Positions 32,107-50,487 of a stretch of 64,000 nt of DNA are shown piece after piece. Where the stretch lies: contig NC_071330.1 in NCBI RefSeq assembly GCF_010183535.1, positions 13,559,717 to 13,623,716 of the forward strand. Direction: 5' to 3'. Positions within the stretch are counted from its first letter, which is position 1. Each line of letters starts with the position of its first letter. Both the position numbers and the translations under genes were made by a program. Below the pieces are notes generated by a model that saw only the letters and a program-made list of their open reading frames with translations, was not told the DNA's origin and ran no database searches. Source of the DNA: Caenorhabditis remanei. Taxonomy: Eukaryota; Nematoda; Chromadorea; Rhabditida; Rhabditidae.

Positions 32107-32910
32107 TAGTCCAAAACTGCAGAAATACAATAATAGTCAGAATTCAATAAAAATAGGAGAGTTTATTGTTTGACGGCTATTCAGTAAGCTGTCGGAAAGT
32201 CAAAATGGGGAGAACTGCTTAGAATTGTTATTTCTTCACGAGACACAGACTGTCAGAGAGGTCACTTGACTCGTAGCAGAAGCTGACCGCAAGGAGAACG
32301 GTGACTCAGAAGATGGCCGTCCCTTTTCTCTCTTTTATTCACTTTTTTGTGATGTTTCCCGGCTCAAAAGGAGCCTAGATGGAAGAGTTTTCCCACGCGA
32401 ATTTTTTCCACCGTGTAGTCCTCTCGGACAAAATTATTTCATTTTATTTCTCGATTTTTCGTTTTCTTGCTTTTTTCAACAAAATTTCGTGTTTCTTCTT
32501 CTTTTTTACGATATAAATTGGAAACTATTTTGGCCGAGAGGACTACACGGGGGCAAAAATTCAGTTTTTTGAACCGGATGTTTGTTGCACAGTTGAACTA
32601 TTTCTATTCATACGAATTTCTAGTTCCGAACCACTATTTTTCAAAATTAAAACTGATTCAATAGAAGCCGTCGCTCCCGTGGATGGATTTCAATGGAACA
32701 ACTCAGCGGGAGGTCAACAATATAATAGGGCCCCGGGTTTTTCAGGAAAATGCAGAGTTATTAGAATGTGAGGATTACAACTAGTTGAAATCAAAACATT
32801 TCCAAAAAAGCAAAGAGACAGCTTACTGAATGACCGTCAAACAACTATCTTCTTATTTTCATTGAATTCTTATTATATTGTTGCAGTCTCGGAGACAAGC
32901 GGTTGTGAAG
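32107..32910. repeat. Inverted pair of module D relatives around a small hairpin
   Basis: 32107-32357 (minus) and about 32815-32910 (plus) share attcaataaaaat / attttcattgaattctt and gacggctattcagtaagct / gcttactgaatgaccgtc in opposite orientation, giving a divergent pair 450 bp apart, as at 20855/21120. Confidence 0.65.
32411..32550. repeat. Small hairpin ccgtgtagtcctctcgg
   Basis: Perfect 17-bp termini ccgtgtagtcctctcgg and ccgagaggactacacgg. A single related terminus is at 62988-63008. Confidence 0.75.
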
Positions 32911-33013
32911 GTAAGAATTGAAGTTTTTGTTGGCTAAATTGTTAAGGCAAAAACAGTAATCTCGTTTTCTTTTGCGGTTGTTTCAAAACCTGATAATATC
33001 CAATTGTTTTCAG

Positions 33014-33194
33014 CACGTTGAGTCCCAGGCTACCTATGCAAACGCGCTCTGAAAAAGACATGGTCCGCAATACGTGGCGGTGAACATTAGAATCTATTTT
33101 CCTACAGAAAATTTTAGGATACGTGAATATATTTTCATTTCCACGTAGTTTCTCGTTAGAGCGTGTTCGCATAGGTAGCCTAGGACTCAACGTG
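33014..33194. repeat. MITE-like hairpin cacgttgagtcc
   Basis: Arms of about 40 bp (cacgttgagtcccaggctac / gtagcctaggactcaacgtg), 181 bp in total. The mirrored coding-like frames in it are chance. Confidence 0.85.
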
Positions 33195-33316
33195 TTTCAG
33201 TCGGTTCCAATGTTGAAGGGATTCTCCAGCTTGTGTCTGATCTTCGTGATAACATACATTTCGAGCCTTTGGATAACAACTTCAGATATTGTTGACCCAC
33301 TGTGAATGAATTTCAC

Positions 33317-33575
33317 ATAGTTGCCAAGGCCCGGCTTCAAAAAATGATCTTTTTTTCAATTTTTTTTTTGAAATTTTTTAAATTTCTCATCGAAAATGTG
33401 TCTAATTCTCTTGATTTTCAGAGTTTCTTCTAATTCTGAGTGATAGGCAAAAAGTTGACTTTTTCGCGAAGAAATTTCAAAAATTCGAAAACAATTCAAA
33501 ATTCTTTGGATTTTTGACTTTAGCGCCAATTTTCCGGGCCTTCGGACCGTAAATATAGTTGTCAAGGCCCGGGCC
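33317..33575. repeat. CATAGTTGTCAAGGCCCGG palindrome, partial inverted copy
   Basis: Begins catagttgccaaggcccgg and ends near ttgtcaaggcccgggccttg. The interior matches copies 1 and 2 in reverse. Confidence 0.7.
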
Positions 33576-34620
33576 TTGACTTGGAAAATTGGACTTTTAT
33601 ACCAAAAGTGGCGGAGCTTTTAGGTCAAATAGGAAGGTAGTACAGAAGGGTACACTTCCTGATTTCCGCGAACTTTTTTTTGGTTTTCGGCGAAAAAAAG
33701 AGATGGATGAGAGATATTAACTAGGTGTGGTCAACTTTTCTCCGAATCTAGGCCATTTTTTTGGTTAAAAACGGTTTTCAAAATAACATATCGAGAATTC
33801 TATGATTTTTGAAAAGATACATAGAGCGTCTATGAAAAACCTCGAACTTTTTGAACTTTTTCGTGAAAAAGTCAAATTTTCGACTGTCATTCAGAATTAG
33901 CAAAAAAATTCTGAAAAGTCATTTCACATTTTCGATGAAAAACTGAAAAAATGTCATCAAAAATTGTTTCATTTTTTAAATCCGGGTTTGCAAGTATGGA
34001 AATACTAGATTTTCCAGCATTTACACATTCAACTAATTTCTAATTGTATCTTGACATTTTATTATTTTAAACTAGTCAAAAAACCCATTTTTCTCCCGAT
34101 TTGTTCGCTTTTTACGTTATTTTCTTGCAGAAATCAGTAATTTTAAGATTTTTCGTACCGATTTCCTTTGTTTCTCTGCTCTTTTCATTCCAAGAAAACC
34201 CTATCTTTATACTTTTTAGCCAGAAAATCGTGAAAGAGCCAATTTTCGTAGCGAAAAACGTATACTCGACCTAAATATAAGTTTTAGTAAGAGTCGCTTT
34301 CAAAAACCGAGATTTTTCACTTTTTCAGGTCAAAAATTATGGAAAAAGCTGAAAATATCGCGGTTGGTCGGAATTGGACTCAAAATTCTTCTCCTCTTGT
34401 TGCTTTCTGGTGATATCAACTCGGAATGTCTTCTGGAGCACCACCACGTCATCTGAATGCTTCGGCTGTGGTTACCAACGCGATTTCGGAAAATTGATTG
34501 AAAATTGACATTTTTCGTTAAAAACACTAAAAATCAGAGCTAAAATAATTTGTGAACGTAAAAAAGGATTGTTTCAACATATATTACTCTTATTCTCAGG
34601 GATTTCTAGCTCATTTTTAT
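33576..34620. other. Non-coding AT-rich DNA
   Basis: Fragments of the GGCCCGG family (about 33860-33990) and low-complexity A/T sequence. No exon is supported. Confidence 0.6.
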
Positions 34621-34901
34621 CATAGTTGTCAAGGCCCGGGCCTTGTCGGCGAAATCAGGGCCCGGGCAAATTGGCGCGAAAGTCAAATTTTCAAATTTTT
34701 TCAAATTTTTTGAATTTTTTCTCGAAAAAGTCAAATTTTCGATTATCAGTCAGAATTAGAAGAAATTCTGAAAAATAGTCAAAAATGGTCACATTTCCGA
34801 TGAAAAATTGAAAAAATTTCGAAAAAAAAATTGGAAAAAAGGGTAATTTTTTGAAGCCGGGCCTTGAAAATTTTCTACCGGCCCGGGCCTTGACAACTAT
34901 G
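34621..34901. repeat. CATAGTTGTCAAGGCCCGG palindrome, copy 2
   Basis: Complete, 281 bp, close to copy 1 at 23429-23726. It sits immediately left of a larger inverted repeat. Confidence 0.85.
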
Positions 34902-35265
34902 ATTTTTATGAAATTATGTTTTCTTGCATCTTCGATGCGTTGAGAGCCGACGATGATGAAGAAATTCTGAAATTTTAAATTTTTCCGTTTCTTCCAAAAT
35001 TTTATTCATTTTGATAAAAATTTAAATCTAAAATGCCATTTTCGTTTATTTCCCTTCGAATTCTCGTAGAAATTTGATCTATCAGACGCCATGTTGCGTT
35101 TTCGTTGCGTCGAAAGCTGACGGAATTCTGAAAATAACTAGCGGAGAAGAATTTGGAGTTCAATGACGACTAACCGCATTTCCTGGGTGTTGAAATCGTT
35201 CATTCCGTCGCTTCTTTTAGAATCCGAAAGTTGAAAAATCGGTAACAGGGGTGTGCGGACAGGAA

Positions 35266-35490
35266 AATTTCGGAATTTCGGACACTAAAAAATGTCCGAG
35301 TTTCAAAATTTCGGAATTTCGGAATCTCGGAATTGTCCGAATTTCAAATTTTCGGACTTTCGGAATGTCGGAATATTCCGAATTTCGGATTTTCGGAATT
35401 TCGGAATTTCGGAATTGTCCGAATTTCGGATTTTCGGACTTTCGGAATGTCGGAATATTCCGATTTTCGGACTTTCGGAATTTTTTTTCA
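35266..35490. repeat. tcggaatttc minisatellite
   Basis: About 20 irregular copies of a 9-12 bp unit (tttcggaattt, tttcggactttcggaatgtc). It generates long spurious frames on both strands. Confidence 0.9.
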
Positions 35491-35654
35491 ACAGATTGTC
35501 CCATTTATCCATATCGAATGCTGAAAACCGTTTTTTTGTTTATAAAAACACTGCGAAAAGACGAAAATTAAAAAAAAAACCGCCTGAAAACTGCGGAAAA
35601 AATCTGTTCGAGACCCGTCATGAAAAGTGCGCATGCGCCTTTAATACAGTACTT

Positions 35655-35880
35655 TCTCTTCCATTCCGAATTTTTTTCGGAACGTTCCGATCGGAATTCC
35701 ATTCCGAAAATTTTTTTTTCGGAATATTCCGATCGGAATTTCATTCCGAATTTTTTTTTCGGAATATTCCGATCGGAATTTCATTCCGAATTTTTTTTTC
35801 GGAATATTCCGATCGGAATTCCGTTCCGAAAAAGGGCCGATTTTCGGAATTTTTCGGAATTCCGAATTCCGTTCCGCACA
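35655..35880. repeat. ttccgatcggaat palindromic minisatellite
   Basis: Four to five copies of a 45-bp unit containing ggaatattccgatcggaatt and a T run. Each unit is self-complementary. Confidence 0.9.
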
Positions 35881-36714
35881 CCCCTGATCGGTAAGAAAGA
35901 AGTGTTTTTAAATACTACTTATCGCGCTAAATCTGTTCAATTTCAAGCGGAAATTTAACAAATTTCTGATAATTTTTCCGCTAAATTAGTATATAAAAAC
36001 GGCAAAATAGCACGAATTCGCTGAATTTGATAAGAGCAGGTCACGGTCTTCGAAACTTCCAATTCGCAGAAAATCTGACCCAAGTCCAAAAGAGCGCAGT
36101 TGCATCACACCAAAAATTTCCAAAAAAAATTTCGCGAATTTTTGTACTGAAAACACGGTTTTTTGAAGTTTTCTCAGAGTGTGGATTTTTTTCTCGAAAA
36201 ACTCTATGAAAAAGTGATAGACCGGATCAATATCTATCATTTAAACACAAAACCAGAAAAATATATTATGTCTCAGTGCTTCTGCTCCTCGCGACGCTGT
36301 TTTTCATAAAATTAGGTTTTTCTACTGAACCAAAGAGTTTCTAGGATAATTTTCGCTCATTAAATTGTGAATAGGTGTGTCTTTGTGCCAGCAAACTTTA
36401 AAAAATATGAAAAACGTGTATGGATCATGAGATAAAGCCTATTTTGCTGAAAATCACAAAAAGAGGAGTATCAATTTCCGTTCATGACATAATTTCATGT
36501 TTTTGAGCTCAATGTGTAGCTTTTTGGACGCTCTATCCATTTTTCATCGCACATTTATGAAACAATTTTTTTAATTCGAGAACGGCTGATAATAAGGTTT
36601 TCAGTGCTAAAAATTCGCTTCCCGCCGAATGTTTAGATCAAAAACTTTGTTCACGCGTTTTGCGTCAGTATGAGTTTGTTTGCCTAGATTGGAGGTTTCG
36701 AAGACCGTGCAGGT

Positions 36715-36815
36715 GTTTTAGCGCTGCTTAACAGCGCTAAAATTAAATGATAAACTGCACGCGGCGTAATTTCGGAGTGTCGTTTTTAGCGCTGCTAAAC
36801 AGCGCTAAAATCTTC
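36715..36815. repeat. TTTTAGCGCTGCT repeat, copy 1
   Basis: Two agcgctgctnaacagcgct hairpins flank aaactgcacgcggcgtaatt. The inverted copy is at 37755-37865. Confidence 0.8.
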
Positions 36816-37754
36816 AGCGTTGTTTAGTGCGTCTCTTGCGTTTCTTCGTGATTTTGAGCTCGTTTTTCAGAGTTTAGGAGAATAAAAAATGTCAAAATCG
36901 TGAATTTTCAGCTATAAGTAGCAAAATATTGTCTTAAAATAGTGTTTGAGTTCGTGGAAACCAATAATATTCGAACTTGTCTGTAATTTCTCGATTTTCA
37001 AAATTTTTGTCTTAAAAAGAAGTGCAAGACATGCAATTTTCATCTGAAACAAAGATTTAGAAGTTAAAATTACAGGTTTTCTGACGAATTCTCAACTTTT
37101 CAACAATTTTAAGCATGCGTTGCGTCGCAACTGTTTCTCCTCAATTTTCCCATAAAATCACTGAAAAATACTAATTTTCCAACTTTCAGATATTAAAAAA
37201 AGCGACCGAATGAGCTATGTCAACTCCAGGAGATCAGCGGTTAGTCGGAATTGAACTCAAAATTCTTCTCCGCTAGTTATTTTCAGATTTCCGTCGCTAT
37301 TATCAGCTTTCGACGCAACGAAAAAGCCACAACAAAGACGTCGGTGTCTGGTAGATCACATTTCTACGAGATTTCGAAAGAAGTAAAATGAAAATGATAT
37401 TTTATATTTGAAGTTTTGTCAAAATGATTGAAATTTTCGAAGAAACTGAAAAACATTGATGAAATGGTGGTAATATAGAGAGACAAAATTCTGAAAAATG
37501 TTTTTTTGGGGTAAAACCGAGTTATTCTTCAAAAGCAAGATAAATTTCAGCAAATCGTGTGAGGATCGTTGGAAAGAAAGCTCCACAGTAGCGCTGAAGC
37601 CTAGTTTTCGCTATCTCGCCTAAAAATCAAGAGTTTTTGCTGAAAATATGCATTTTTCTAGTCGAAACCAGTTATTTTTAATTGAATTTTAACTTTTTTT
37701 AAAACATATTCCACACGTTTTGAAGTCTCCGTTGCTCGAGAAACAGCACTGAAT

Positions 37755-37865
37755 ATTTTAGCGCTGCTGAACAGCGCTAAAAACGGGTACGACACTCCAA
37801 AATTACGGCTTAGCGTGCAGTTTATCACTAAATTTTAGCGCTGTTAAGCAGCGCTAATCTGTCAT
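37755..37865. repeat. TTTTAGCGCTGCT repeat, inverted copy 2
   Basis: Reverse complement of copy 1 with about 10% change; 940 bp apart. Confidence 0.8.
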
Positions 37866-38661
37866 TCACTGTTAACAGTTTGGTTGTTTTTGCAGTTTTT
37901 CTCTCGTTTCCTTCCGATTTTTTATGAAATTTAAATGAAAATAAAATGAAAGCTTTAACACTAAAGGCATTCAAAAATTCTAGATTTTTGTCATAAAATT
38001 TGAAAATCTGAGCTCAGCACTTTCTAGCATCTAAAACCTCTCTTTTTTCTTTTTTCCAGAAGTCTAAAGAAGAAGCGGTATCATCTCCAGGATCAGAAAA
38101 AAAATAAGAAAAAAAAATTCCAGAAAAGGTCTGAAAAACGTTTTTCGGAGCCAAAAATCTTGAGTTTGTATGGAAACTGTAAATATTTCAAGGACAGACC
38201 TCCAGAAACCAGTTTTTATACAAAATTGGAAAAAATTTCAGGAAAAATCGAAAAATCAGTATTTTTGTTTCTTAGATTCTGAAAATTTCAGCACATTTTC
38301 AAAATTAAAAAAAGTTTTATTTTGAAAACTACGAAAATTTTACATCTAAAAATCCAGTCCACCCCCCACATTTCCAAATACAAATACATAACTTCATCAC
38401 CATCAACAACACAATAACCATCTCTTCCCCCCACCGCCGCCGAATCCCGACTCCGCCCACTTAATCGTCCCTTCCGAAACTAACGAAATAACCGGATATC
38501 TGGTAGAGAGAGAGAGAGTCGATCAACTGAAACGACGAATTCACTTTTTACGCAATACGGGCGGTGTGTTGTGTCATCATTTTCCTATTTTTGGTGGTGT
38601 CTCTCCTCTCTTTATCCCCTTCCCTCCCCCCACTCTATAATACTTTCCTATAGATCAAAAT
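37866..38661. other. Upstream region of the Cys-rich membrane protein gene
   Basis: AT-rich, then a GC-richer block (38400-38660) with ccgccgccg, actccgcccacttaatcg and (GA)n at 38503-38518, which probably includes the promoter. No exon seen. Confidence 0.5.
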
Positions 38662-41430
38662 ATGCTGAAAGTCGTTGTCCTTCTTCTTATCCTCAGCTTC
38701 CATGGATCCGTTGTGTACAGTACCCCTTCCGTATGGTCATGTCCATTCATAAGTCCCATGATGCCAATGGGATTGGGACAGGTTGGAGAGGAGTGAGTAT
38801 GGGGGTAGAATATTATGAAATTTGGGGAGAATTCATAGATTCTGAGAGTTTTTCACAGATTTTTAGCTGAAAGTTAGGGGAAAAATGTTTGAAATTTTTT
38901 CGCGAAAAAGTAAAAATTTTTTTGCATTTCGGGTTTTAGAGATTTTATGGGTTTCATTTCGGTTTTGTTCAAAATTTATACCGTACACCGGTTTCCCAAA
39001 ATCAAAAATATCCGAAATTCAAAATTCAAATTTTCGACTATCATTCAGAATTAGAAGAAATTCTGAAAAATCATCAAAAATGTTCTCATTTTTGATGAAA
39101 AATTGAAAAATTCGTTTTTTTTTTGAACCCGGGCCTTCTCGAAAATCTCGAAAAACCGCAAATTTTGCTCCAAAACAGTGCTGGAACTTTTTGTTTTTTG
39201 TTTTTGGTTTTTTTTGTTGTCAGTCTACTTTTTGTTTTTTGTTTTTGGTTTTTTTTGTTGTCAGTCTAATAATGCTGATAAATGAAAGCAGTTGAAAAAA
39301 CTACGAATAATAGCGAAACGGAGGGGGAAGAACTTTCCCGTGGCCTAGAAACCCAAAAACAAAAAGTTCGGCCAGCATTGCTTTGGACCATTTTCGGGCT
39401 AAAAATTCGCGGTTTTGGGAGTTACTTGAGTATTATCATAGGGATGTCCATATTTTTCTACACATTTTCAGAAAATATTTTCAAATACCCGAAATTCTGT
39501 GTCGAGTCGAAACCAAATCATTTTGTAACCGAACTATGGAAATTTGAGATTTTTTTTCCGTTTACTGTCGAAGTTCGTCAATTTTTCAAAATACCCGCGG
39601 AACGAAAAATAGCAATTACAGATGTTTTTTTAGTTGAAGAGAATTTATGGTTTACTCTGTTGGTTCTCAATACACCAGACATCTGTAACACAACAACAGG
39701 CAATTAAATTTCATTTTTTTTGAAAGGGATATAAATTTGTGTAGTTTTATTATGAATTCATCTTTATCTGTGCATGAGAAGACCGCGCCGCACACACGCG
39801 GCGGCCACGCCCATTTTTTGCGACAGTGTTCATAAATGGAACGCAGCGTTAAAATGTGAGTGGGCGTGGTCGCCACGTGTGTGCGGCGCGGTCTTCTCAT
39901 GCACAGATAAAATTGAATTCATAATATGACTCAAAGTTGAAATCTTTCGATCAAAACTTGGTGTTTGAAATTCGAAATTTTTTTGAACTAAATTTTCTGA
40001 AAATTTTTCGATTTTTTTTCGAAAAATGTCGATTTTTTGATTATACTTTAGAAATACAACAAATGCATCAAAAATCGGATTTTTTAATGTAAAATGTATT
40101 TAAAAATTTTAAAAATTTGGTTAAATATAGGTTTTTTTTTGAATCCGGGAACCGAAATTTGACAAGTTCTTCTTTTTCAACTAAAAAATTCATAGTAATT
40201 CAGAGTTATTACTCTTACGCCCCTCCCGCATTGAACTTAGCGGCTGCCCACCGACCCAGAACGGGATAGCTATTTCATGTTTTATAATAACACTTCGAAT
40301 TGCGTAACCAAAATGAACATGACATACATATAACCAAAAAAAATTTTTTTTTAATTCCAGAAAAAATAAACTTTTTCAGCTGTCCAACCGACTCGTTCAT
40401 CCACTACTACTCCTGCTGTGACGATAACCCATTCCAGTGTTGCTTCCATTTTGAGACATGGGCGATGTAAGTGTTTCAGATTTCAGATAATTGAAAAAAA
40501 ACAACATATTTTCACATTTTACAAATTTTCTCGAAAAAAAGTTTTCGAATTAAAAAATCACAAACTACTAAAATTATCGTAACTTGGTCAGTTTTGAGAC
40601 GATTCTTTAAAATATTCATTTCCAGATTCAGCATGACGAGAGCTTTCATAAAAGTATGATCATGCCCTAGTAGGGTCTCACCACGAAAACTACAGTAACC
40701 CAATATTCCGTAAATCGTGGCGGGACCCAAATCACCCCAAACCTAGACATGACTATACTTTTTTGAAAGCTCACATTGTGCTGAAAACGACAATATTATT
40801 GGTTTCTGCAAAAATGTAAAAAAATATGAAAAATTTCAAAACATCAACATCATGATGCAATACTAATCCTATTATGAGTCACACTTGGTTAGGTAGCGGG
40901 TGGATGGATTTGATCAAGTGTCGGATTCTCACTTTTATTTCAAAAAAATTGTTTTTCGCCTTGAAAAATAGGCCAGGAGTACTGTAGTTATAATACAGCT
41001 GGCGCACCGTTGACGCGTTTCATCCGGACACACAGAGACACACAGACAGATAGGCGGAACCCAAAAACTTGAGCTGTTTTTGCAATTTTTAAAGTTTTTA
41101 AAAAAATTTGAGATAATAGGACATCCGGACACGCAAACAGACAGACAGACAGGCATACAGACAGACAGACAGACAGACAAAACCTCCCAATTTTTGGGAT
41201 TCGAGACATCCGGACAAACTGACACACAGACTAATATCTAGAAAGTCGAAATTTTAAAATATGAAAATTTGGACATCTGGACAAACTTATGCTACAGACA
41301 GGCATATTGATTTTTCAGAGTGATCTTCGGAATCGTCGGAATCGTTGTGATAGTGGGCAGTCTATTTGTTGCTGGGAAACTTCTGATGGCACCGACTTTT
41401 AATAAGAATCCGCAGAATGGAAGAGTGTAA
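38662..41430 (+). CDS. Small Cys-rich single-pass membrane protein (109 aa)
   Basis: Exons 38662-38792, 40380-40466 and 41319-41430 join in frame with GT-AG introns. Residues 1-20 are a signal peptide (MLKVVVLLLILSFHGSVVYS). Residues 44-72 carry a compact Cys cluster (DCPTDSFIHYYSCC, then FQCCFHFE). Residues 73-94 are a membrane helix (IVIFGIVGIVVIVGSLFVAG), followed by a short tail rich in Asn/Lys. The YY.CC...CC-helix layout resembles VOPP1/WBP1 and Shisa-type proteins of the endosomal/secretory membrane; this is a resemblance in layout only. AATAAA is at 41492. The introns contain a tandem repeat, a 173-bp MITE, an H-family hairpin and a CAGACAGA minisatellite. Confidence 0.85.
39191..39290. 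repeat. Two-copy tandem repeat, about 50 bp
   Basis: ctttttgttttttgtttttg ... gttgtcagtcta occurs twice in a row. Confidence 0.9.
39751..39923. mobile_element. MITE-like hairpin tgcatgagaagaccgcgccg
   Basis: Arms of about 50 bp, nearly perfect, 173 bp in total. The GC-rich arms contrast with the AT-rich flanks. Confidence 0.9.
40638..40772. repeat. H-family hairpin in intron 2 of the membrane gene
   Basis: Ends gagctttcataaaagtat / atacttttttgaaagctc. The loop is very short. Confidence 0.8.
41021..41304. repeat. Minisatellite cagacagacacacagacatccggac
   Basis: Irregular CAGA/CACA units with ggacatccggac spacers. This is the opposite orientation to the array at 43195. Confidence 0.9.
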
Positions 41431-41722
41431 ATTTGTGAGAATTATGTATTTATTGTATGAAACAGTCTTGATATGATCTTTTTTTAAACTTAATAAAACA
41501 GTTATTGGAAAAAGAAATATATATGTTTTAAAAAAATTTTTCGTTACTGGCCCTGAAAATTCTGCGCATTTTTAGTTAAGAAACATTTGAAAATGACAAA
41601 AACTAACAAAGTTACAGATTTTCGAAACTTTTTGAAAATTTCAAATGTTAAGAATCTACTGTAATTAGATTGGTTTTTCGTCAAGCGTCATGAACTAGAC
41701 ATTTTTGAATTCAGCTCGTCAA

Positions 41723-41850
41723 GGGCTTTCCGAAAAGTATAATCTTGACCATATTCGGTAACAGTTCGGCCACGAAAACTACAGTACCCCAATTTAAATA
41801 CACATATCGTAACCCAAGCTACTCAAAGTCTGCCATCTGTAGTTTTCGTG
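41723..41850. repeat. H-family hairpin, degenerate
   Basis: Left arm intact, right arm largely lost. Confidence 0.55.
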
Positions 41851-42026
41851 ATTTCTGCAGTGTTTGTCGAGCAATTTCCGATAAACCACAGCCAAAAACC
41901 ACTCAAATTAGAAAAATTACAGATTTTCGAAACTTTTCGAAATCTCAAGAAAACCTAGAAATCATCTTAACTCGGTCAAATTTGAGCTGATCTCATTGAA
42001 AGTTAGATATTCAAAATCAGCATGTT

Positions 42027-42186
42027 GAGAGCTTTCAGAAAACTATAATAATGCCTAGGTTTGGTGCAAGTTGGGTTCCACCACGAAAACTACAGTATGC
42101 GGCTTTAAACTGGGATACTGTAGTTTTCGTGGTGGGACCCAATTTCAACAAAATATAGGCATGATTATACTTTTCTGAAAGCTCTC
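42027..42186. repeat. H-family hairpin
   Basis: Complete. The left arm is of the aggtttggtgcaag type and the right of the aaaatataggc type, with tgcggctttaaactgggat in the loop. Confidence 0.9.
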
Positions 42187-42712
42187 GACTAGCTGAGTTT
42201 AACTGGCTAAATTTCATAAAAACTTTTCGTCAATCGAGTGAGTTACGGTAGTTTTAAAAACTTTGTGATTTTCGAAAAGTTTCGAAAATCTGTAACTTTG
42301 TTAGTTTTTAATATTTCTGGTCGTTTTTTGGCTTAAAATGTGTGGAACTTTTTGATTGTTCTGAGAAAAATAAAATCATCTTCTTTTCCGATTCATTTTC
42401 ATTCCTTGCAGACCAAAAACTCGTTCAGATATGTAATAATTTTTATTCAAATATGAACTCGGGAGAAAATATGACCGTATTCCAAGGGAGAAAATACAAG
42501 TTTCGTCAGGATAAGAATGAAGAAAATTGAGAAGACGTCACGAATGACACGTGACTGGAGCAGAAAAACTTTGATTCGAGAATTGAAAAAAAAATTGAGA
42601 AAAAAAATTTCACAGACAAAAAGAAAAAGCACCGGATATGAGTGTACACCCGTAGTGATTGTGGGCAGGGTTCAAATTCTAATATTCAAGATTTCAGAGA
42701 GTTTTCAGATTT

Positions 42713-48808
<6,096 letters not shown>

Positions 48809-49141
48809 CTGGAAAAATTTGTTTTGAAAAAAATATTTACAAAAAAATAATAGGAAGAACGTGAAGAGAAGAAAGGTTTTAAACACGCGCCAAAGATGCG
48901 CCAGATATCAAAAAAAAAAAAATGCAAGTTACAAGTTACAAGTAAACAAAGACAATAAGGCAAACGCTCATAAGGCGCGCCAGACACCGTTTTTGGGAAA
49001 AATTTCTGGCGAAAAATCGGTTCTGGAAAGCTTAGGTTTCTCAACAAAAAAAATATTAAGAAAAATAGAAATTATGGGATAAATTATGGGATTTTCCCAC
49101 GGAAAATAACTTGAGAATGACATTTTCGAATTTTTCTCGTT

Positions 49142-49298
49142 GAAAGCTTTCAGAAAAGTATAATCATGCCTTGGTTTGGTGCAAATTGGATCTTAGCACG
49201 AAAACTACCGTATTTTTTTGGGAGGAGGGGTACTGTTGTTTTCGTGGTGGGACCCGACTTGTTCAGAATATGAGCATGATTATACTTTTCTAAAAGCT
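49142..49298. repeat. H-family hairpin
   Basis: Upstream of KLF; left and right arms of different type. Confidence 0.85.
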
Positions 49299-49460
49299 GG
49301 GAGCGACCTGAATTCGGAAATCAAGTTTTCGAAATGAAACTTTTCGAGAATAAGGGAAAATTCCTAATAAACATGATTTTCTCCGAAAAACTGAAGAAGT
49401 TTCTCGAAAGTTTCAAAATCATATAGATTTTTAATGTGATATTCAAAATCTTGGCATTTT

Positions 49461-49602
49461 CAGCTTTCAGAAAAGTATAATCATGCCTAGCTTCTGAGCA
49501 CACGACTACTGTACGCACTTTTAAATTTTGGGGTACTGTAGTTTTCGTGGTGGGACCCAACTTGCACCAAACCTAGGCATGATTATACTTTTCTGAAAGC
49601 TC
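49461..49602. repeat. H-family hairpin
   Basis: Directly followed by the outer flank block in reverse (gagtttcataaaaattgaac ... cgaaaagtttcgaaaatctg). Confidence 0.85.
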
Positions 49603-50487
49603 TCGACGATTTGTGTCTGACTTTTTGAGTTTCATAAAAATTGAACCTCAAATGAGTGAGTTACAGTAGTTTAAATTATTCGGGATTTTTCGAAAAGTTT
49701 CGAAAATCTGTAACTTTCTTAGTTTTCCACCGATTTTCATGATTTTTAGCTCATTATGCACGGAATGATCTAAACTTTTTGGGAAAAATTATTTCAAAGT
49801 GCTGGGAGCGAGTTTAATCTGAATATAAAAGGTTCGAAGTCACAAAAACTACAATTTTAGTGAAAATTTCCATTTTCAAAAATTTCATAAACTTCCCCCC
49901 ATCAGTCTAAAAAAGGGCGTTGGTACATACACACACAAGAACAGAAAAAATGTGGTGTGAGGAGGGAAATGATAAAACAGCAGAAAATGAAAAAGAAAAC
50001 TTGATAAGGGGAAAAAGAAAAGACAAAATGAGAATGAGAGAGAGTGGAGAGACGCAGAGAAGTCAGAGAGAGTGAGAGAGTGTGGATGGGTAGAGAGACG
50101 GAGAGAAAGAGAGAGAGAAAGTGATTGTCAGCTGAGAACGGGAACAGTAAGAAGGGGAATTGGGAGGAATTGGAGATTTTGATAGGCAGGAGAGAGAAAA
50201 AGATCATGTGATATATATATATGTATACAGATATAATAGAAGTTGTAAAATTTGGAATAAAAATCTTGGAAATCGAAAATTTTGTCGGAAAAATAGTCGG
50301 AATCCCGGTATTCCTGATTCCCGGTCCGCTGGTACCGAGAAGAAAATATAGTGGAGAAAAAACGAAAAACGCGTTGGAGGCGCGCCAGACACGAGAAAAT
50401 ATTGTTGACGAAACTTAAGGCCGCAGATAGATAAAACAACAATTTTTTTTTGAGTTTTATAAAAATCAAAATTGAAAAAAATTTTGT

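Larger units (their letters stand above)
34975..37470. mobile_element. 2.5-kb element with 200-bp inverted ends
   Basis: About 34975-35190 and 37235-37470 are inverted copies at roughly 80% (tttcgttgcgtcgaaagctga / tcagctttcgacgcaacgaaa; ctagcggagaagaattt / aaattcttctccgctag). The interior has two minisatellites and unique DNA but no coding capacity. A fragment of the same end is at about 34355-34400. Ends were not placed to the base. Confidence 0.55.
48809..50487. other. Upstream region of KLF, no gene
   Basis: Two H-family hairpins, three tggcgcgcc-type motifs (about 48975, 50385 and, degenerate, 48890), and a purine-rich GAGA stretch at 50035-50130 that may be part of the promoter. Confidence 0.55.

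Noticed and set aside
35292..35894. 200-codon frame rich in FRNFGIS
   Set aside because: Forced by the tcggaatttc and ttccgatcggaat arrays; frames exist on both strands.
39282..39707. 141-codon frame with hydrophobic stretch
   Set aside because: It lies wholly within intron 1 of a well-supported gene on the same strand, has no splice context or family signal, and includes the dispersed ggcctagaaacccaaaaac motif. A nested gene is possible but unsupported.
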